Below, piece after piece: positions 14,761 to 21,871 of a DNA stretch of 64,000 nt. The notes beneath the pieces are model-generated. The model searched no databases and was not told the origin of the DNA. It was given only the letters and a program-made list of their open reading frames with translations. The stretch lies in contig NZ_ATUD01000009.1 in assembly GCF_000420025.1 (NCBI RefSeq), forward strand, positions 62,001 to 126,000, given 5' to 3'. This stretch comes from Patulibacter americanus DSM 16676 (GTDB lineage: Bacteria; Actinomycetota; Thermoleophilia; Solirubrobacterales; Solirubrobacteraceae). Made by a program: the position numbers and the translations under genes. The stretch's first letter is position 1; each line of letters starts with the position of its first letter.

Positions 14761-15099
14761 GTGAGCAGCGCCACGACCCACGCTCCCCGCACGCGCACCC
14801 AGGCCGCTCCGGCCCGGGTGGCCGTGAACCGCGCCCGTCTGGGGCGCGTCGCCCTCGTCGTCCTCGTCCTCCTCATGGCCACGAGCTACGTGCGTCCCGC
14901 CCTCGACTGGGTGAGCGCGAAGCAGGCCGCCGGAGAGCAGGCTGCGCGTCTCGCGCAGCTCGAGGCGACCGAGGCGCGCCTGCTGCGGGAGAAGGAGCGG
15001 CTGAGCACGCCGCGGGGTCTGTCGGCTGCGGCACGACAGCTGGGGATGGTCCGCGAGGGTGAGCGGACCTACGTCGTGACCGGGCTGCCGAAGCACTGA
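14761..15099 (+). CDS. FtsB/DivIC-like septum formation initiator
   Basis: This 112-residue bitopic protein has a basic N-terminus, one transmembrane helix (about 36-56, LGRVALVVLVLLMATSYV) and a short coiled coil (about 63-85, AARLAQLEATEARLLREKERL). A GLSAAARQLGMVREGERTYVV motif typical of the FtsB/DivIC family follows. Such proteins join the divisome FtsQ-FtsB-FtsL subcomplex. The eno-ftsB order is conserved in actinobacteria. A GTG start is used; the best -10-like sequence (AATACC) ends 6 nt before it. Confidence 0.85.
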   Translation: MSSATTHAPRTRTQAAPARVAVNRARLGRVALVVLVLLMATSYVRPALDWVSAKQAAGEQAARLAQLEATEARLLREKERLSTPRGLSAAARQLGMVREGERTYVVTGLPKH

Positions 15100-15183
15100 T
15101 CGCTCCGCGCACGCGACGGGCTGCCCGCCACCTCCACGTAGGTGGGCGGCGCGACGCGCGTGGAGGATCGGAACATCGGGCGA

Positions 15184-15216
15184 TCGCACCCACCCGCGGG
15201 AGGCGGGTGGGTGCGA
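15184..15216 (+). terminator. Terminator hairpin after the ftsB-like gene
   Basis: A perfect 14-bp stem (15184-15197, TCGCACCCACCCGC, with 15203-15216) with a five-base loop. A weaker 6-bp hairpin (CCACCT/AGGTGG) precedes it. Confidence 0.65.
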
Positions 15217-15295
15217 CCGTCCACCTCTTGAGGGACGCCCGCGTGACGTGCCGTCGTCGCCGGGCCGGCGACGACGACCGTCTATCGTCGTGGGG

Positions 15296-15622
15296 GTGCG
15301 GTTGACCCTGGCGGTGGAGCAGTGGCGAAGCGGTGAGCGCTTCGTGTCGGGCCTCGAGGGGCGACCCTCGCTGCGCGCGGAGGAGGTCGTGGACGCGACC
15401 GTCGCCGAGCTGCGGCGCCGGCTGGGCGGGGCGTTCACCGCGTCCGAGCTGGTCGACCTCTACGAGTCGGGGACGGGCTGGGCGCTCGACCTCGCCTCAC
15501 GGGTCGCCCCGGCCGACCCGGACGCGTGGGACTCCCGCGTCACCGACGCCGCGTTCCTGCGCTACCTGGGCCAGGCCCAGGACTGGGGCGGCGGACGTCT
15601 CGTGTACCGCACCGAGAACTGA
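15296..15622 (+). CDS. Conserved-looking hypothetical protein
   Basis: This is a 108-residue soluble protein with no recognised family. It is mostly helical and balanced in charge: AEEVVDATVAELRRRLGGAF and ASELVDLYESGTGWALDLAS look like packed amphipathic helices, ending in DWGGGRLVYRTEN. No signal, membrane segment or metal motif is present. The GTG start is chosen because a -10-like TATCGT ends 7 nt upstream; an upstream GTG at 15248 adds a Pro/Arg-rich run across that box. It occupies the position next to ftsB where other actinobacteria carry DUF501, but it does not resemble DUF501. Confidence 0.6.
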   Translation: MRLTLAVEQWRSGERFVSGLEGRPSLRAEEVVDATVAELRRRLGGAFTASELVDLYESGTGWALDLASRVAPADPDAWDSRVTDAAFLRYLGQAQDWGGGRLVYRTEN

Positions 15623-15734
15623 GGGCGCGCCGGGGGAGCGAGGCCCGACGGGCGCGGCGGTTCCGATCCGCGACGGGGTTGCGGAGGGACGGTCCCGGGG
15701 GGCCCGCCCGCGCACCGTGGCGCGACCGGGGGAG

Positions 15735-15782
15735 AGGGGCGCCGCGATGCGGCGCCCCGGGTGGCGCGGGGAGGCCCCGCGC
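15735..15782. terminator. Tandem hairpins between convergent genes
   Basis: Two perfect stems lie back to back: 10 bp (15735-15744 with 15748-15757) and 9 bp (15762-15770 with 15774-15782), each with a three-base loop. They separate the hypothetical gene on the left from the minus-strand gene ending at 15791. Confidence 0.6.
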
Positions 15783-15790
15783 CGCGCGGC

Positions 15791-16399
15791 CTAGGCCTCG
15801 CCGCCGCCGGCGCGGCGGATGATGATCTGGTCGTCCTCAATGACGACCTCGACCGGGCGGTGACCGGCCCAGTGCTCGGCGTAGACCGCGGAGTCGGCGA
15901 TCGCGGGGTCGAGCCAGAGGCCGTAGCCCTCGTCACCGTGGTCGAACGTGCCCTCGAAGGCGGTCGTGCTCGAGCCCGTGCGGCGACGGCGGCGGCCACC
16001 GCGGCGGCGGCGCGGGCCGTCGTCCTCGGCGTCCTCGTCGTCCCCGCCACCCTCGGCGGCGCGCTTCTCCGCGGCGGCAGCGGCCTCGGCGGCGCGCTTC
16101 TCGGCGGCGGCGGCCTCCTCGGCGGCGAGACGCTCGGCCTCGGCCTTGCGCTCGGCCTCGGCGGCCTCGAGCTCGGCGGCGATCTGCGCGTCGTCCTCCG
16201 CACGGAGGTCGACGTCCTCGGGCGCGACCGCACCCTGCGGGTCGTCGGGCGAGGCGGCGGTCAGCTCGTTCTTGTCCTTGAACTCCGCGATCTCGGGGCC
16301 CGTGACCTCGAGCTGGTGCGCGATCCACGCGTCGGTGCGGCCCTGGCGGACCCAGGTCCGGATCTGATTCAGGTGGGGTCGAAGCGAACGACGTGCCAT
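15791..16399 (-). CDS. Hypothetical protein: HTH-like head, coiled coil, basic linker
   Basis: This 202-residue protein has no clear family. The N-terminus (about 1-50) looks like a small helical DNA- or protein-binding domain: LNQIRTWVRQGRTDAWIAHQLEV then TGPEIAEFKDKNEL. An Ala/Glu/Lys/Arg coiled coil follows (about 70-115, repeated EEAAAAEKRAAE units), then an acidic patch, a highly basic [11 protein letters not shown] linker (about 130-140) and a C-terminal beta-rich domain (AVYAEHWAGHRPVEVVIEDD). The basic linker suggests nucleic-acid contact. The ATG at 16399 follows a -10-like TAGATT by 10 nt and is preferred over one eight codons upstream. Confidence 0.55.
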   Translation of the reverse strand: MARRSLRPHLNQIRTWVRQGRTDAWIAHQLEVTGPEIAEFKDKNELTAASPDDPQGAVAPEDVDLRAEDDAQIAAELEAAEAERKAEAERLAAEEAAAAEKRAAEAAAAAEKRAAEGGGDDEDAEDDGPRRRRGGRRRRRTGSSTTAFEGTFDHGDEGYGLWLDPAIADSAVYAEHWAGHRPVEVVIEDDQIIIRRAGGGEA

Positions 16400-16508
16400 G
16401 TAGCAGCGCAATCTACCGCCCACGCCTTCCCTCCTGCGTGGCGGCCGTACGCCCCGGGGTGCAAACGCGCCGCGTGGGCAGAGGGCCCGGGGCGCCGCAG
16501 CCCCTCGC

Positions 16509-16763
16509 TCAGGCGAAGACGAGCGCGAGCGCCCGGAACATCACGAGCGTCACGAGGATGGCCGTGAAGGTCAGCATCCCCAGCAGCAGCAGGTAGCGCA
16601 GGGCGCGGCGCCGCTTGACCGCGTCGAACTCGCGCATGGCCTCACGCCGCTCGACCTCGCGCAGCATGCGCTCCCGCTGGCGCTGGGCCAGTTGGGTCTC
16701 GCGCGCGAGACGCCGCTCGAGCTCGTCGAGGGAACCGGGCTGGCGTTGACGGGCAGCGCTCAC
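16509..16763 (-). CDS. Small coiled-coil membrane protein
   Basis: This 84-residue protein has an N-terminal charged helix (about 12-50, ELERRLARETQLAQRQRERM, likely coiled coil) followed by one or two closely spaced transmembrane segments (about 55-84, YLLLLGMLTFTAILVTLVMF). The function is unknown. Its GTG overlaps the stop of the upstream nuclease gene by 4 nt (GTGA), with AAGGAG directly before it, so translation is probably coupled. An internal -10-like TACGCT (16776-16771) ends 7 nt before the GTG and could give a separate leaderless transcript. Confidence 0.6.
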   Translation of the reverse strand: MSAARQRQPGSLDELERRLARETQLAQRQRERMLREVERREAMREFDAVKRRRALRYLLLLGMLTFTAILVTLVMFRALALVFA

Positions 16764-17380
16764 TCCTTCGAGCGTAGCCCATCCCCGCAGACGCCCCACA
16801 GCCCGACGCGCCGCCCCTCCGCGCGACGCTGCAGCCGCCGGAGGCGCGGGCCGTCCGCACCGTTCGGGGCGATCGTGAGCACGCGGCCGAGGCCCTCGGC
16901 CACCAGCCGCTCGCTCAGGGACCGCCGCCAGCCGTCGGGCACCAGGGCGGCCAGCACGCGCCCGTAGGGATCCACGCGCTCGCGGTCGAACCGCAGCCGC
17001 ACCCGTCGCCCCGTCGCCCACCCGCGGTTGGCGTGGGACGCCGCAGGGCCGAAGCACTCCACGGGCTTGTCGGGGTGCACGGACTCCGGCGTGTCGACCC
17101 CCAGGTAGCGGACGGTGACCCGGGCGGGGCCGGCGTCATCGCGGAACGCGATGACGGCCGTGTCGCCGTCGATCGTGCGCACCACCCGCGCGCGGGCCGA
17201 TGGGCGGGTGAGCGCGGCGGCGGCCCGCGCGGCCGCGCCGTCGCGGTCCGGGGCCGGCCCGCCGGCGCGAGCTACGGCCCAGCCGCCGGCGATCGCCGCC
17301 AGCGCGAGCACGAGAACGGGCGGCGGACCGGGGCGGGGCGGGCGTCCCGGCGCGCGGGGGTGGGGCGGCGGTCCGGGCAC
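16760..17380 (-). CDS. Membrane-anchored thermonuclease-like (SNase) protein
   Basis: This 206-residue protein is a probable extracellular nuclease. A Pro-rich N-terminus leads to one hydrophobic anchor or signal (VLVLALAAIAGGWAVARAGG, about 20-39). An SNase OB-fold follows, with VRTIDGDTAVI, VRYLGVDTPES (Ca-binding and catalytic acid region), RVRLRFDRERVDPYGRVLA and LVAEGLGRVL. Together these are the family's DGDT, GxDTPE and DxYGR landmarks. A GTG at 17380 is chosen because a -10-like TACACC (17392-17387) ends 6 nt before it. The open frame beyond is Pro/Arg noise over the divergent aldolase leader. Confidence 0.8.
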   Translation of the reverse strand: MPGPPPHPRAPGRPPRPGPPPVLVLALAAIAGGWAVARAGGPAPDRDGAAARAAAALTRPSARARVVRTIDGDTAVIAFRDDAGPARVTVRYLGVDTPESVHPDKPVECFGPAASHANRGWATGRRVRLRFDRERVDPYGRVLAALVPDGWRRSLSERLVAEGLGRVLTIAPNGADGPRLRRLQRRAEGRRVGLWGVCGDGLRSKE

Positions 17381-17386
17381 GGAGTC

Positions 17387-17527
17387 GGTGTACCGCGTGA
17401 GGTCCCGGTCTCCGCGGGGCGGCGCGGGGCCGGCACGCGCCCGGCACGGATGCGGCACGGGCCGCGGCGGATCCGGCGCGTCGTGGTGGTCCGACGACGG
17501 GTTCGCCCGCCGCGATTGGGGTACCAT
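17387..17527. promoter_or_regulatory. Divergent promoter region, nuclease / aldolase
   Basis: TACACC reads left toward the nuclease GTG, and TACCAT (17522-17527) reads right toward the aldolase. The aldolase leader would be about 120 nt and ends in a proper GAAGGA ribosome binding site, unlike most genes here. No clear -35 boxes were seen. Confidence 0.4.
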
Positions 17528-17652
17528 CGCCGCCTCGCCGCCTCGATCCACGTGTCGCCGGATCCGGAGCCCGAGGACCACCCGAGAAGCCCGCGCCGGA
17601 GCACTCCGCGCGCCGGGCCGTCGGGGACCGAAAGCAACCGCGAAGGACCACC

Positions 17653-18729
17653 ATGGCTGTACAGACCGCATCGACGATCGACCGCGTCACGGAGCTGCTC
17701 GGGGACGACGCCGAGTCGCTGCTCGGGCACACCTCGAAGACCATCGACGCCGCCGACCTGCACCTGCCGGGCCCGGACTTCGTCGACCGGATCTACTCGG
17801 CCACGGACCGCAACAACCGCGTGCTGGGCAACCTGCAGCGGATCTTCGACCACGGCCGCCTCGGCGGTACGGGCTACGTCTCGATCCTCCCGGTCGACCA
17901 GGGGATCGAGCACTCGGGCGCCGCGAGCTTCGCGCCGAACCCGCGGTACTTCGACCCGCAGCGCATCGTCGAGCTCGCGATCGAGGGTGGCTGCAACGCC
18001 GTCGCCTCGACGCTCGGCGTCCTCGGCGCCGTGTCCCGCACGCACGCGCACAAGATCCCGTTCGTGGTGAAGATCAACCACAACGAGTTCCTCTCGCTGC
18101 CCGAGACCTACGACCAGATCATGTTCTCGTCGGTGCAGCGGGCCTACGACCTCGGCGCCGCCGCGGTCGGCGCGACGATCTACTTCGGCTCCCCCGAGTC
18201 CGACCGCCAGATCATCGAGGTCTCCCGCGCGTTCGAGGAGGCCCACCGCCTCGGCATGGCGACCATCCTCTGGTGCTACCTCCGCAACCCGGCCTTCAAG
18301 GTCGACGGCGTGGACTACCACACGGCCGCGGACCTCACGGGCCAGGCCAACCACCTCGGCGTGACGATCCAGGCCGACATCATCAAGCAGAAGCTGCCGG
18401 AGAACAACGGCGGCTTCAACGCCATCAAGGTCGGCAAGACCAACAAGCTCGTCTACAGCGAGCTGACGTCGGACAACCCGATCGACCTGACCCGCTACCA
18501 GCTGGCCAACTGCTACATGGGCCGCGCGGGGCTCATCAACTCCGGCGGTGCGTTCGCGGGCGACAGCGACCTGGCCGAGGCCGTCCGCACGGCGGTCATC
18601 AACAAGCGCGCCGGCGGTACCGGACTGATCTCCGGACGCAAGGCGTTCCAGCGTCCGCTCGCCGACGGCATCGCCCTCCTGCAGGCCATTCAGGACGTCT
18701 ATCTGGACCCGCAGATCACGATCGCCTGA
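17653..18729 (+). CDS. fbaB: Class I fructose-bisphosphate aldolase (DhnA type)
   Basis: This enzyme cleaves fructose 1,6-bisphosphate to DHAP and glyceraldehyde 3-phosphate through a Schiff-base lysine, without metal. The 358-residue protein fits the bacterial DhnA/FbaB group: [15 protein letters not shown] near 75-90, [21 protein letters not shown] and a C-terminal phosphate-binding part with [14 protein letters not shown] and [19 protein letters not shown]. The lysine-rich AIKVGKTNK segment may hold the Schiff base, but I am not certain. The ATG has GAAGGA 5 nt upstream. Confidence 0.93.
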   Translation: MAVQTASTIDRVTELLGDDAESLLGHTSKTIDAADLHLPGPDFVDRIYSATDRNNRVLGNLQRIFDHGRLGGTGYVSILPVDQGIEHSGAASFAPNPRYFDPQRIVELAIEGGCNAVASTLGVLGAVSRTHAHKIPFVVKINHNEFLSLPETYDQIMFSSVQRAYDLGAAAVGATIYFGSPESDRQIIEVSRAFEEAHRLGMATILWCYLRNPAFKVDGVDYHTAADLTGQANHLGVTIQADIIKQKLPENNGGFNAIKVGKTNKLVYSELTSDNPIDLTRYQLANCYMGRAGLINSGGAFAGDSDLAEAVRTAVINKRAGGTGLISGRKAFQRPLADGIALLQAIQDVYLDPQITIA

Positions 18730-18759
18730 TCGGGTGTCCCCCCGCGCTCGTCATCGGCC

Positions 18760-18765
18760 TACAAT
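18760..18765 (+). promoter_or_regulatory. -10 box of the rhomboid-like gene
   Basis: TACAAT lies 9 nt before the ATG at 18775. The expected transcription start falls at, or within about three bases of, the start codon, so the mRNA should be leaderless or nearly so. Confidence 0.55.
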
Positions 18766-18774
18766 CGGTCTCTG

Positions 18775-19653
18775 ATGGCGGGCGCGGCTGAGCTGTTCAC
18801 GGTATGCCGCAGCTGCGGACAGCAGGTCAGCTCGTTCGTGACCGAGTGTCCGTACTGCGGAACGCGCCTGCGCCAGCGGGCGCCGAGGCTCGACCGCAAG
18901 GACGGCGACCTCGAGGCGCTCCTGCGCGCCCCGGCCGCCGAGCCCGACCGCACCCTGCAGCCGGTGGACGGGGAGGACGACAACGTCGTCCCGCTCAAGA
19001 CCCGGCGCCGCCGCCCCCTCTCCTCGCGTGGCACGAAGCGCACCACGCCGCGCAAGCCGACCACGGCACGGACCCCGAAGCGGGGCCGGCTCGCCGGCCT
19101 GGGCTCGGACGGGCGCCCGTGGGTGACGATCGCGATCGTCGTCCTGTCGATGGTCAGCCTGCCGCTGCAGGGCTTCGTCAGCCCCCTCGACCTCGTCCTG
19201 CGCGACGGCGTTCCCGCCTGGCACGCGCTCACCGGCGCCCTGACGTACGTCACGGGCACGACGTGGCACGCGCTGGCGGTGCTCACCACCTTCGGCGTCT
19301 TCGGCTGGCTGTGGGAGCGGCGGGCCGGTGCCCTGGGCGCGCTCGTCGTCCTCGTGGCCTTCCTCGTGGCGGGCGTCGGCGGCGTGCTCGCCGACCAGGC
19401 GCTGGACGCCAACCCCGCCTCCGCCGGCGCCGCGGGGGCCGCGGTCGCCCTGGCCACCGCGTGGATCGTCACCGAGATCCGCGCTCGTGCGCGGAAGGAG
19501 TCGATCGACGGCGACCTCGCCGGCGCCGCCGTCCTGCTGCTCGTGCCGGTCGCCACCACGATCATCACCCCGACGGGCGCGCCCGTCGGGCTGGCGATCG
19601 GCGTGCTGCTCGGCGGTCTCATGGGCCTCGCGCTCGACGCCGCCCGCCGCTGA
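18775..19653 (+). CDS. Zinc-ribbon rhomboid-like membrane protein, catalytic residues missing
   Basis: This 292-residue protein begins with a zinc ribbon (CRSCG ... CPYCG, about 11-31) and a basic cytoplasmic linker to about 115. It ends in six predicted membrane helices arranged like rhomboid: WHALTGALTYVTGTTWHALAVL, then FGWLWERRAGALG (the family's ER motif region), then SAGAAGAAVALATAW. In active rhomboids this last segment reads G-x-S-G with the nucleophile Ser; here it is GAAG. The last helix, where the catalytic His is expected, reads APVGLAIGVLLGG with no His. It is therefore probably a non-proteolytic pseudorhomboid. The zinc-ribbon head suggests a binding role. Confidence 0.7.
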   Translation: MAGAAELFTVCRSCGQQVSSFVTECPYCGTRLRQRAPRLDRKDGDLEALLRAPAAEPDRTLQPVDGEDDNVVPLKTRRRRPLSSRGTKRTTPRKPTTARTPKRGRLAGLGSDGRPWVTIAIVVLSMVSLPLQGFVSPLDLVLRDGVPAWHALTGALTYVTGTTWHALAVLTTFGVFGWLWERRAGALGALVVLVAFLVAGVGGVLADQALDANPASAGAAGAAVALATAWIVTEIRARARKESIDGDLAGAAVLLLVPVATTIITPTGAPVGLAIGVLLGGLMGLALDAARR

Positions 19654-19733
19654 GGTCCGGCCGCTCCAGCGGGATCCCTCGCCGAGGCCCCGGCTGCCCC
19701 GGGCCGCCGACCGGCCCGCGTATGCTCCGGGAC

Positions 19734-20108
19734 GTGACCGAACGTCCCTACACCGCAGAGCAGGTGGACGCCGCGGTCCGCGAGATCAGCGAGCCCGGCC
19801 GGCTGCGTCGCGCCGAGGAGATCGTGACCCACGCGGTCCCGAACCTGGAGCGGATCATCGACGGCGCCCTCCACGACGGGGGCTGGTTCAGCCAGGGCCA
19901 CGAGGCGCAGGTGAACCAGGTCTCCGCCGAGCCGGATCCCGCCCTGCGCGAGGCCCGGCTGCACGGGCTGCTCGCCGACGAGACCCGGCTGAGCATGCTC
20001 GTCGGCGTGACCGTCGGCATCGCGCTGGCCCGCGAGCTCGCCGAGCCCGGAACCGCCGCCCGCGAGGCCGAAGACCCCACCGACCCGAACGAGGAGACCC
20101 CCGCATGA
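19734..20108 (+). CDS. Hypothetical protein, first gene of a three-gene operon
   Basis: This 124-residue acidic, largely helical protein has no recognised domain (YTAEQVDAAVREISE; LRRAEEIVTHAVPNLERIID). A His/Gln-rich middle (WFSQGHEAQVNQV) is followed by a helix ADETRLSMLVGVTVGIALAREL and an acidic tail. It ends by overlapping the metallo-hydrolase start by 4 nt (ATGA), so the two are co-translated. The GTG at 19734 is chosen because TATGCT (19721-19726) ends 7 nt before it; an ATG at 19722 lies inside that box. Confidence 0.6.
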   Translation: MTERPYTAEQVDAAVREISEPGRLRRAEEIVTHAVPNLERIIDGALHDGGWFSQGHEAQVNQVSAEPDPALREARLHGLLADETRLSMLVGVTVGIALARELAEPGTAAREAEDPTDPNEETPA

Positions 20109-20782
20109 CCACCCTCACCTTCCTGGGCCAGTCCGCCGTGCTGCTCGAGGCCGACGGCCGTCACCTGCTCGTCGACCCCTTCCTGAGCGGCAACCCGAAG
20201 GCGAACGCGTCGCCCGACGAGGTGCCGGCGGACCTCATCCTGCTCACCCACGGGCACGGCGACCACCTGGGCGACACCGTCGCGATCGCCAAGCGCACGG
20301 GCGCGCCGGTCGTCGCGATCGTCGAGCTCGCGAACGAGCTGGCGGAGGAGGGGGTCGAGGTCGTCGACCTCAACCTCGGCGGCACCCACGAGTTCGAGGG
20401 CGGCTGGGTCCGCATGGTTCCGGCCTGGCACACGGGCACGTCCCCGGCCGGCACGGTCCACACGCCCGCCGGCCTCGTCATCCACTTCGGTGGCCGCACG
20501 ATCTACCACCTCGGCGACACGGCGCTCTTCAGCGACCTGGCGCTGCCGGCGAAGCGCAACGCGATCGACGTGGCGCTGATCCCGATCGGCGGTCACTACA
20601 CGATGGATCGCCACGATGCGGTCGAGGCAGCCCGTCTCGTCGGCGCCCCGCACGTGGTGCCGGTGCACTACGACACGTTCCCGCCGATCGAGACGGACGC
20701 CGAGGCGTTCAAGCGCGACGTCGAGGATCAGGGCGTCGGCGCGGTGACCGTGCTCCCCGTCGACGGCTCGATGGAGCTCTAG
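20105..20782 (+). CDS. UPF0173-type metal-dependent hydrolase (UlaG-like)
   Basis: This 225-residue metallo-beta-lactamase-fold enzyme is of the UPF0173/UlaG group. The metal motif is TH-G-H-G-D-H (His49, His51, Asp53, His54). Further ligands are probably His in VPAWHTG, Asp in YHLGDTALF and His in VPVHYDTFPP. The N-terminus TLTFLGQSAVLLEADG and the LLVDPFLSGNP strand are family hallmarks. Members include ascorbate-6-phosphate lactonase, but most have no known substrate. It is embedded in an operon with a hypothetical protein (4-nt overlap) and a RAM-domain protein 4 nt downstream. Confidence 0.88.
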   Translation: MTTLTFLGQSAVLLEADGRHLLVDPFLSGNPKANASPDEVPADLILLTHGHGDHLGDTVAIAKRTGAPVVAIVELANELAEEGVEVVDLNLGGTHEFEGGWVRMVPAWHTGTSPAGTVHTPAGLVIHFGGRTIYHLGDTALFSDLALPAKRNAIDVALIPIGGHYTMDRHDAVEAARLVGAPHVVPVHYDTFPPIETDAEAFKRDVEDQGVGAVTVLPVDGSMEL

Positions 20783-20786
20783 GCCC

Positions 20787-21068
20787 GTGGCGACCTCGAC
20801 GGCCATCGTGCTCCTGCAGGCCGACCGTCGGTTCCTCGGCGACCTCGGCGAGCGGCTCGCCGACGTCGACGGGGTGGCCGAGGTCTACTCCGTGACGGGC
20901 GACTGGGACTTCGTGGCGATCATCCGCCTGAACCGGCCCGAGGACCTCGCGCGCGTCGTGACCACCGGCATCGCCCGCCAGGAGGGCGTGGAGCGCACCC
21001 AGACCCTGATGGCGTTCGAGGCGTTCTCGAAGCACGACCTCGACGCCTTCTTCGACGTCGGCGGCTGA
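20787..21068 (+). CDS. Stand-alone RAM (Lrp/AsnC ligand-binding) domain protein
   Basis: This 93-residue protein consists only of the Lrp/AsnC effector-binding fold: a beta strand AIVLLQADR, a helix, VAEVYSVTGDWDFVAIIRL and a C-terminal helix-strand TQTLMAFEAFSKHDLDA. The helix-turn-helix of full Lrp regulators is absent, as in the known SraD/RAM-only proteins that bind amino acids and may modulate other regulators. It starts at GTG 4 nt after the hydrolase stop, so it is co-transcribed. Confidence 0.85.
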   Translation: MATSTAIVLLQADRRFLGDLGERLADVDGVAEVYSVTGDWDFVAIIRLNRPEDLARVVTTGIARQEGVERTQTLMAFEAFSKHDLDAFFDVGG

Positions 21069-21185
21069 GCCCGCCCGCGCCGGCGACCGGCCCGCGTCCG
21101 CGGGGTGCGGGCCGGCGCGGCGAGGCGGGCGGCGCCCGGGCGCCGGGCGCGTCGGCGGCGGGCGTCGGTCGGTACGCTCGCCTGC

Positions 21186-21869
21186 GTGCCGATCGCGCGC
21201 CCTGAGTACGGACCGTCGCTTCCCGAGATCGCGGGGCCGCGGTTCCGCCGCCTGCCGCGAGCGGTCCGCTGGGCGGTCTACGCGTTGCCCGTCGTGCTGG
21301 TGCTGCTCGTGGCCGGCGTCGCCTGGGCGCGCTCGACCCCGCTCACGCAGGCGATCGTCCGGGGACCCCTGACCTTCAACACCCGCTACGACTCGCGCGT
21401 CGAGCGCGTGACGGCCGGCCCCGGCGAGCTGCTGCACCTGCGCACGAAGCCCGGTCCCGGGCGCGGCGAGGAGCACCTCGTGTTCCGCGACGCCGGGCCC
21501 GCGCCGACGCGCCCCGAACCCGCCGGCGGCCCGATCGCCCAGCTCGCCCTGCGCATGTACGCGGTGATGGCGCCCCTGCGGGCGGAGCTGCAGGACAGCG
21601 GGTTCCAGGTCCGCTCGCAGGGCCGTGCGAGCGTCGGCCGCGAGTACGCCGGTTGGCTCACCCGCTACCAGTTCCGCCGCGACGGCAAGACGTGGTTCGG
21701 CGTGCGGGTGCTGCTGCTCCCGGACGAGGCCGGCACCCGCGAGCGCGTGCTCGACATGTCGCTCCAGAGCCAGTCCTCGAAGGTCGTGTCGAACATCTCC
21801 GAGGCCGGCGGCAACGGCCCGATGCGCACGCCCTTCTACGGCGTGGCGTTCGGCACCGAGAAGCCGTAG
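21186..21869 (+). CDS. Membrane-anchored hypothetical protein
   Basis: This 227-residue protein has a short cytoplasmic head, one transmembrane helix (about 35-56, VYALPVVLVLLVAGVAWA) and an external domain rich in beta strands (FNTRYDSRVERVTAGPGELLHL; YQFRRDGKTWFGVRVLLLPD). No family is recognised. It starts at GTG with TACGCT (21173-21178) ending 7 nt upstream, so it is probably leaderless and separate from the preceding operon. It converges tail to tail with the sigma-factor gene, only 2 nt between stops, with no room for a terminator. Confidence 0.6.
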   Translation: MPIARPEYGPSLPEIAGPRFRRLPRAVRWAVYALPVVLVLLVAGVAWARSTPLTQAIVRGPLTFNTRYDSRVERVTAGPGELLHLRTKPGPGRGEEHLVFRDAGPAPTRPEPAGGPIAQLALRMYAVMAPLRAELQDSGFQVRSQGRASVGREYAGWLTRYQFRRDGKTWFGVRVLLLPDEAGTRERVLDMSLQSQSSKVVSNISEAGGNGPMRTPFYGVAFGTEKP

Positions 21870-21871
21870 CG

